17,984 nt of DNA from JAIVJN01 sp036732565 (GTDB taxonomy: Bacteria > Acidobacteriota > Vicinamibacteria > Vicinamibacterales > UBA2999), in NCBI GenBank assembly GCA_036732565.1, contig DAINCF010000084.1, positions 1 through 17,984 on the forward strand, in the 5' to 3' direction. A model generated the notes under the pieces. The model saw only the letters and a program-made list of their open reading frames with translations, ran no database searches and had not been told where the DNA came from. Positions 16,940 through 17,984 of the stretch are shown here, in pieces (the first letter of the stretch is position 1; every line of letters begins with the position of its first letter). A program made the position numbers and the translations under genes.

Positions 16940-17898
16940 GGCTGTTCTCCGCCCAGTATGTTCTGCATCTCCTCGGGCACGATCTCGACGAGCACATGCG
17001 CCAGGTCCTCCGGCAGCGGCGCCGTGAACGTCATTCGCTCGCCCGTGCGCGGATGCGTGAGCGCCAGGCGCTCCGCGTGCAGGAACGGGCGTTCCAGTCG
17101 CAGCAGCGGCCGCAGGCGCTGCGGTACGCGCGTGCGAATGCCTCCGTAGAGGCCGTCGCCGACGATGGGGTGGCCGATCGCGCTCAAGTGCACGCGGATC
17201 TGATGCGTACGGCCCGTGGCGATCGCCACGCGGAGCAGGGACACGCCGGGCATGTGTCGCGCCCAGGTGACGCGCGTGACGGCGGTTCGCGCCCGCCGCG
17301 CGCGCGTGGAGATCTTCTGCCGATGCACGCGATCCCGACCGATGGGAAGATCGATGCGCTTGCGCTGCTGGACGGTCCCCCACACCAGCGCGACGTATTC
17401 CTTCTCGACCTCGCGATCGTGAAATTGCCGCGCCAGCTCCTGGTGCGCCGTGTCGTGCTTGGCGATGACCATCACGCCGGATGTGCCCTTGTCCAGGCGA
17501 TGCACGATGCCCGGGCGCAGCACACCGCCGATGCCGCTGAGGTCTTTGACGTGATGCAGCAGGGCATTCACCAGCGTTCCTTGCCCGTGTCCGGCGCCCG
17601 GATGCACGACCATCCCCGCGGGCTTGTCGATCACGATGATGTCCGGATCGTCGTGCAGGATCTGCAGGGGGAGATCCTCAGGCAGCAGCGCGGTCGGCTC
17701 TGCCGCCGGGATGTCCACCGTGACCGCGTCGCCGGCCCGCACCGGGGTATTGGCTTTGACCTGCTTCACCCGCGGCAGCGTCACCCGCCCATCGTCGATC
17801 AACCGCTGAACCTGCGAGCGTGATTGGCCCGGGACCTCGCCGGCGAGGAACTTGTCGAGGCGCAAGCCGTCCTGCTCGAAGGGAACTATCAGATTCAT
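16936..17898 (-). CDS. rluD: RluA-family 23S rRNA pseudouridine synthase, RluD-like
   Basis: The 320-residue protein has an N-terminal S4 RNA-binding domain (about 10-65, DGLRLDKFLAGEVPGQSRSQ and VQRLIDDGRVTL). Its catalytic domain includes IVIDKPAGMVVHPGAGHGQG and GIVHRLDKGTSG with the catalytic Asp136, plus GRTHQIRVHLSAIGHPIVGD. The full VHPGAGHGQGTLVNALLHH stretch fits RluD, which modifies helix 69 of 23S rRNA; other RluA members are less likely. The ATG at 17898 has no Shine-Dalgarno: the bases just upstream are a family B repeat ending 7 bp before it. The gene is first in a pair with the NUDIX hydrolase (4-base overlap). In many bacteria lspA precedes rluD; the upstream neighbour here is outside the window. 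Confidence 0.93.
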   Translation of the reverse strand: MNLIVPFEQDGLRLDKFLAGEVPGQSRSQVQRLIDDGRVTLPRVKQVKANTPVRAGDAVTVDIPAAEPTALLPEDLPLQILHDDPDIIVIDKPAGMVVHPGAGHGQGTLVNALLHHVKDLSGIGGVLRPGIVHRLDKGTSGVMVIAKHDTAHQELARQFHDREVEKEYVALVWGTVQQRKRIDLPIGRDRVHRQKISTRARRARTAVTRVTWARHMPGVSLLRVAIATGRTHQIRVHLSAIGHPIVGDGLYGGIRTRVPQRLRPLLRLERPFLHAERLALTHPRTGERMTFTAPLPEDLAHVLVEIVPEEMQNILGGEQP

Positions 17899-17905
17899 GC
17901 GAATC

Positions 17906-17933
17906 GTACGTAGCGCAGCCCTTTAGGGCTGCC
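17906..17933 (+). repeat. Family B 28-bp palindromic repeat, copy 4
   Basis: The head GTACGTAGC is unchanged, but the dyad is GCAGCCC-TTTA-GGGCTGC. Relative to the other copies a G-C pair has become C-G in both arms. It starts 7 bp upstream of the rluD ATG and pairs with copy 5 in inverted orientation. Confidence 0.87.
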
Positions 17934-17944
17934 TTTTCGGCGAT

Positions 17945-17972
17945 GGCAGGCCTGAAGGCCTGCGCTACGTAC
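17945..17972 (-). repeat. Family B 28-bp palindromic repeat, copy 5
   Basis: On the minus strand it has the head GTACGTAGC and the dyad GCAGGCCT-TC-AGGCCTGC, as in copies 1 and 3. Eleven bases separate it from copy 4, heads outward, the same arrangement as copies 1 and 2 but with a shorter spacer. Confidence 0.87.
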
Positions 17973-17984
17973 GGACCTGCAGGC

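Overview
This is high-GC bacterial chromosome carrying mostly housekeeping genes. A large Oar-like TonB-dependent receptor with an N-terminal carboxypeptidase-regulatory domain, secreted TPR proteins, many GTG starts and recurrent 28-bp palindromes containing GTAGCGCAGGCC or GGCGGCTCGCGAGCC point to an acidobacterium, probably of the Vicinamibacteria type. That placement is inference from gene content and repeat style; no rRNA gene is present to settle it.

Layout, left to right. (1) 1-1508, minus: 5' part of a secreted TPR protein that runs off the left edge. (2) 1820-4924, minus: Oar-like outer-membrane receptor, with a 133-bp inverted-repeat element just after its stop. (3) 5134-6078, minus: TPR lipoprotein with two tandem terminators. 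(4) 6282-8444, plus: bifunctional (p)ppGpp synthetase/hydrolase, sharing an overlapping divergent promoter region with the lipoprotein. (5) 8514-9848, minus: carbonic anhydrase, then rpmB-ridA. (6) 9987-10646, plus: uncharacterised Cys-rich protein. (7) 10647-11134: a 488-bp non-coding gap with promoter-like and repeated sequence. (8) 11135-15033, plus: DksA/TraR-type protein, Lon protease and a histone-deacetylase-family enzyme whose GTG start overlaps the lon stop. (9) 15079-16293, plus: CaiB/BaiF-family protein resembling alpha-methylacyl-CoA racemase. (10) 16382-17898, minus: rluD-like pseudouridine synthase overlapping a NUDIX hydrolase.

Functionally, Rel, a DksA-like protein and Lon lie within about 8 kb. 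All three belong to families that act in starvation and stress responses, but they are in separate transcription units. No mobile-element transposase, CRISPR array, tRNA or rRNA was seen.

The most unusual signal is two families of 28-bp palindromic repeats. Family A has four copies and family B five. All are intergenic and most sit at gene 3' ends. Copies differ by compensatory changes that keep the dyads, and in three genes (ridA, the deacetylase, the NUDIX hydrolase) the in-frame stop codon is the TAG inside the repeat. I see no convincing new multi-gene system; the repeats, the unknown Cys-rich protein and the gap before the dksA-like gene are the best leads.
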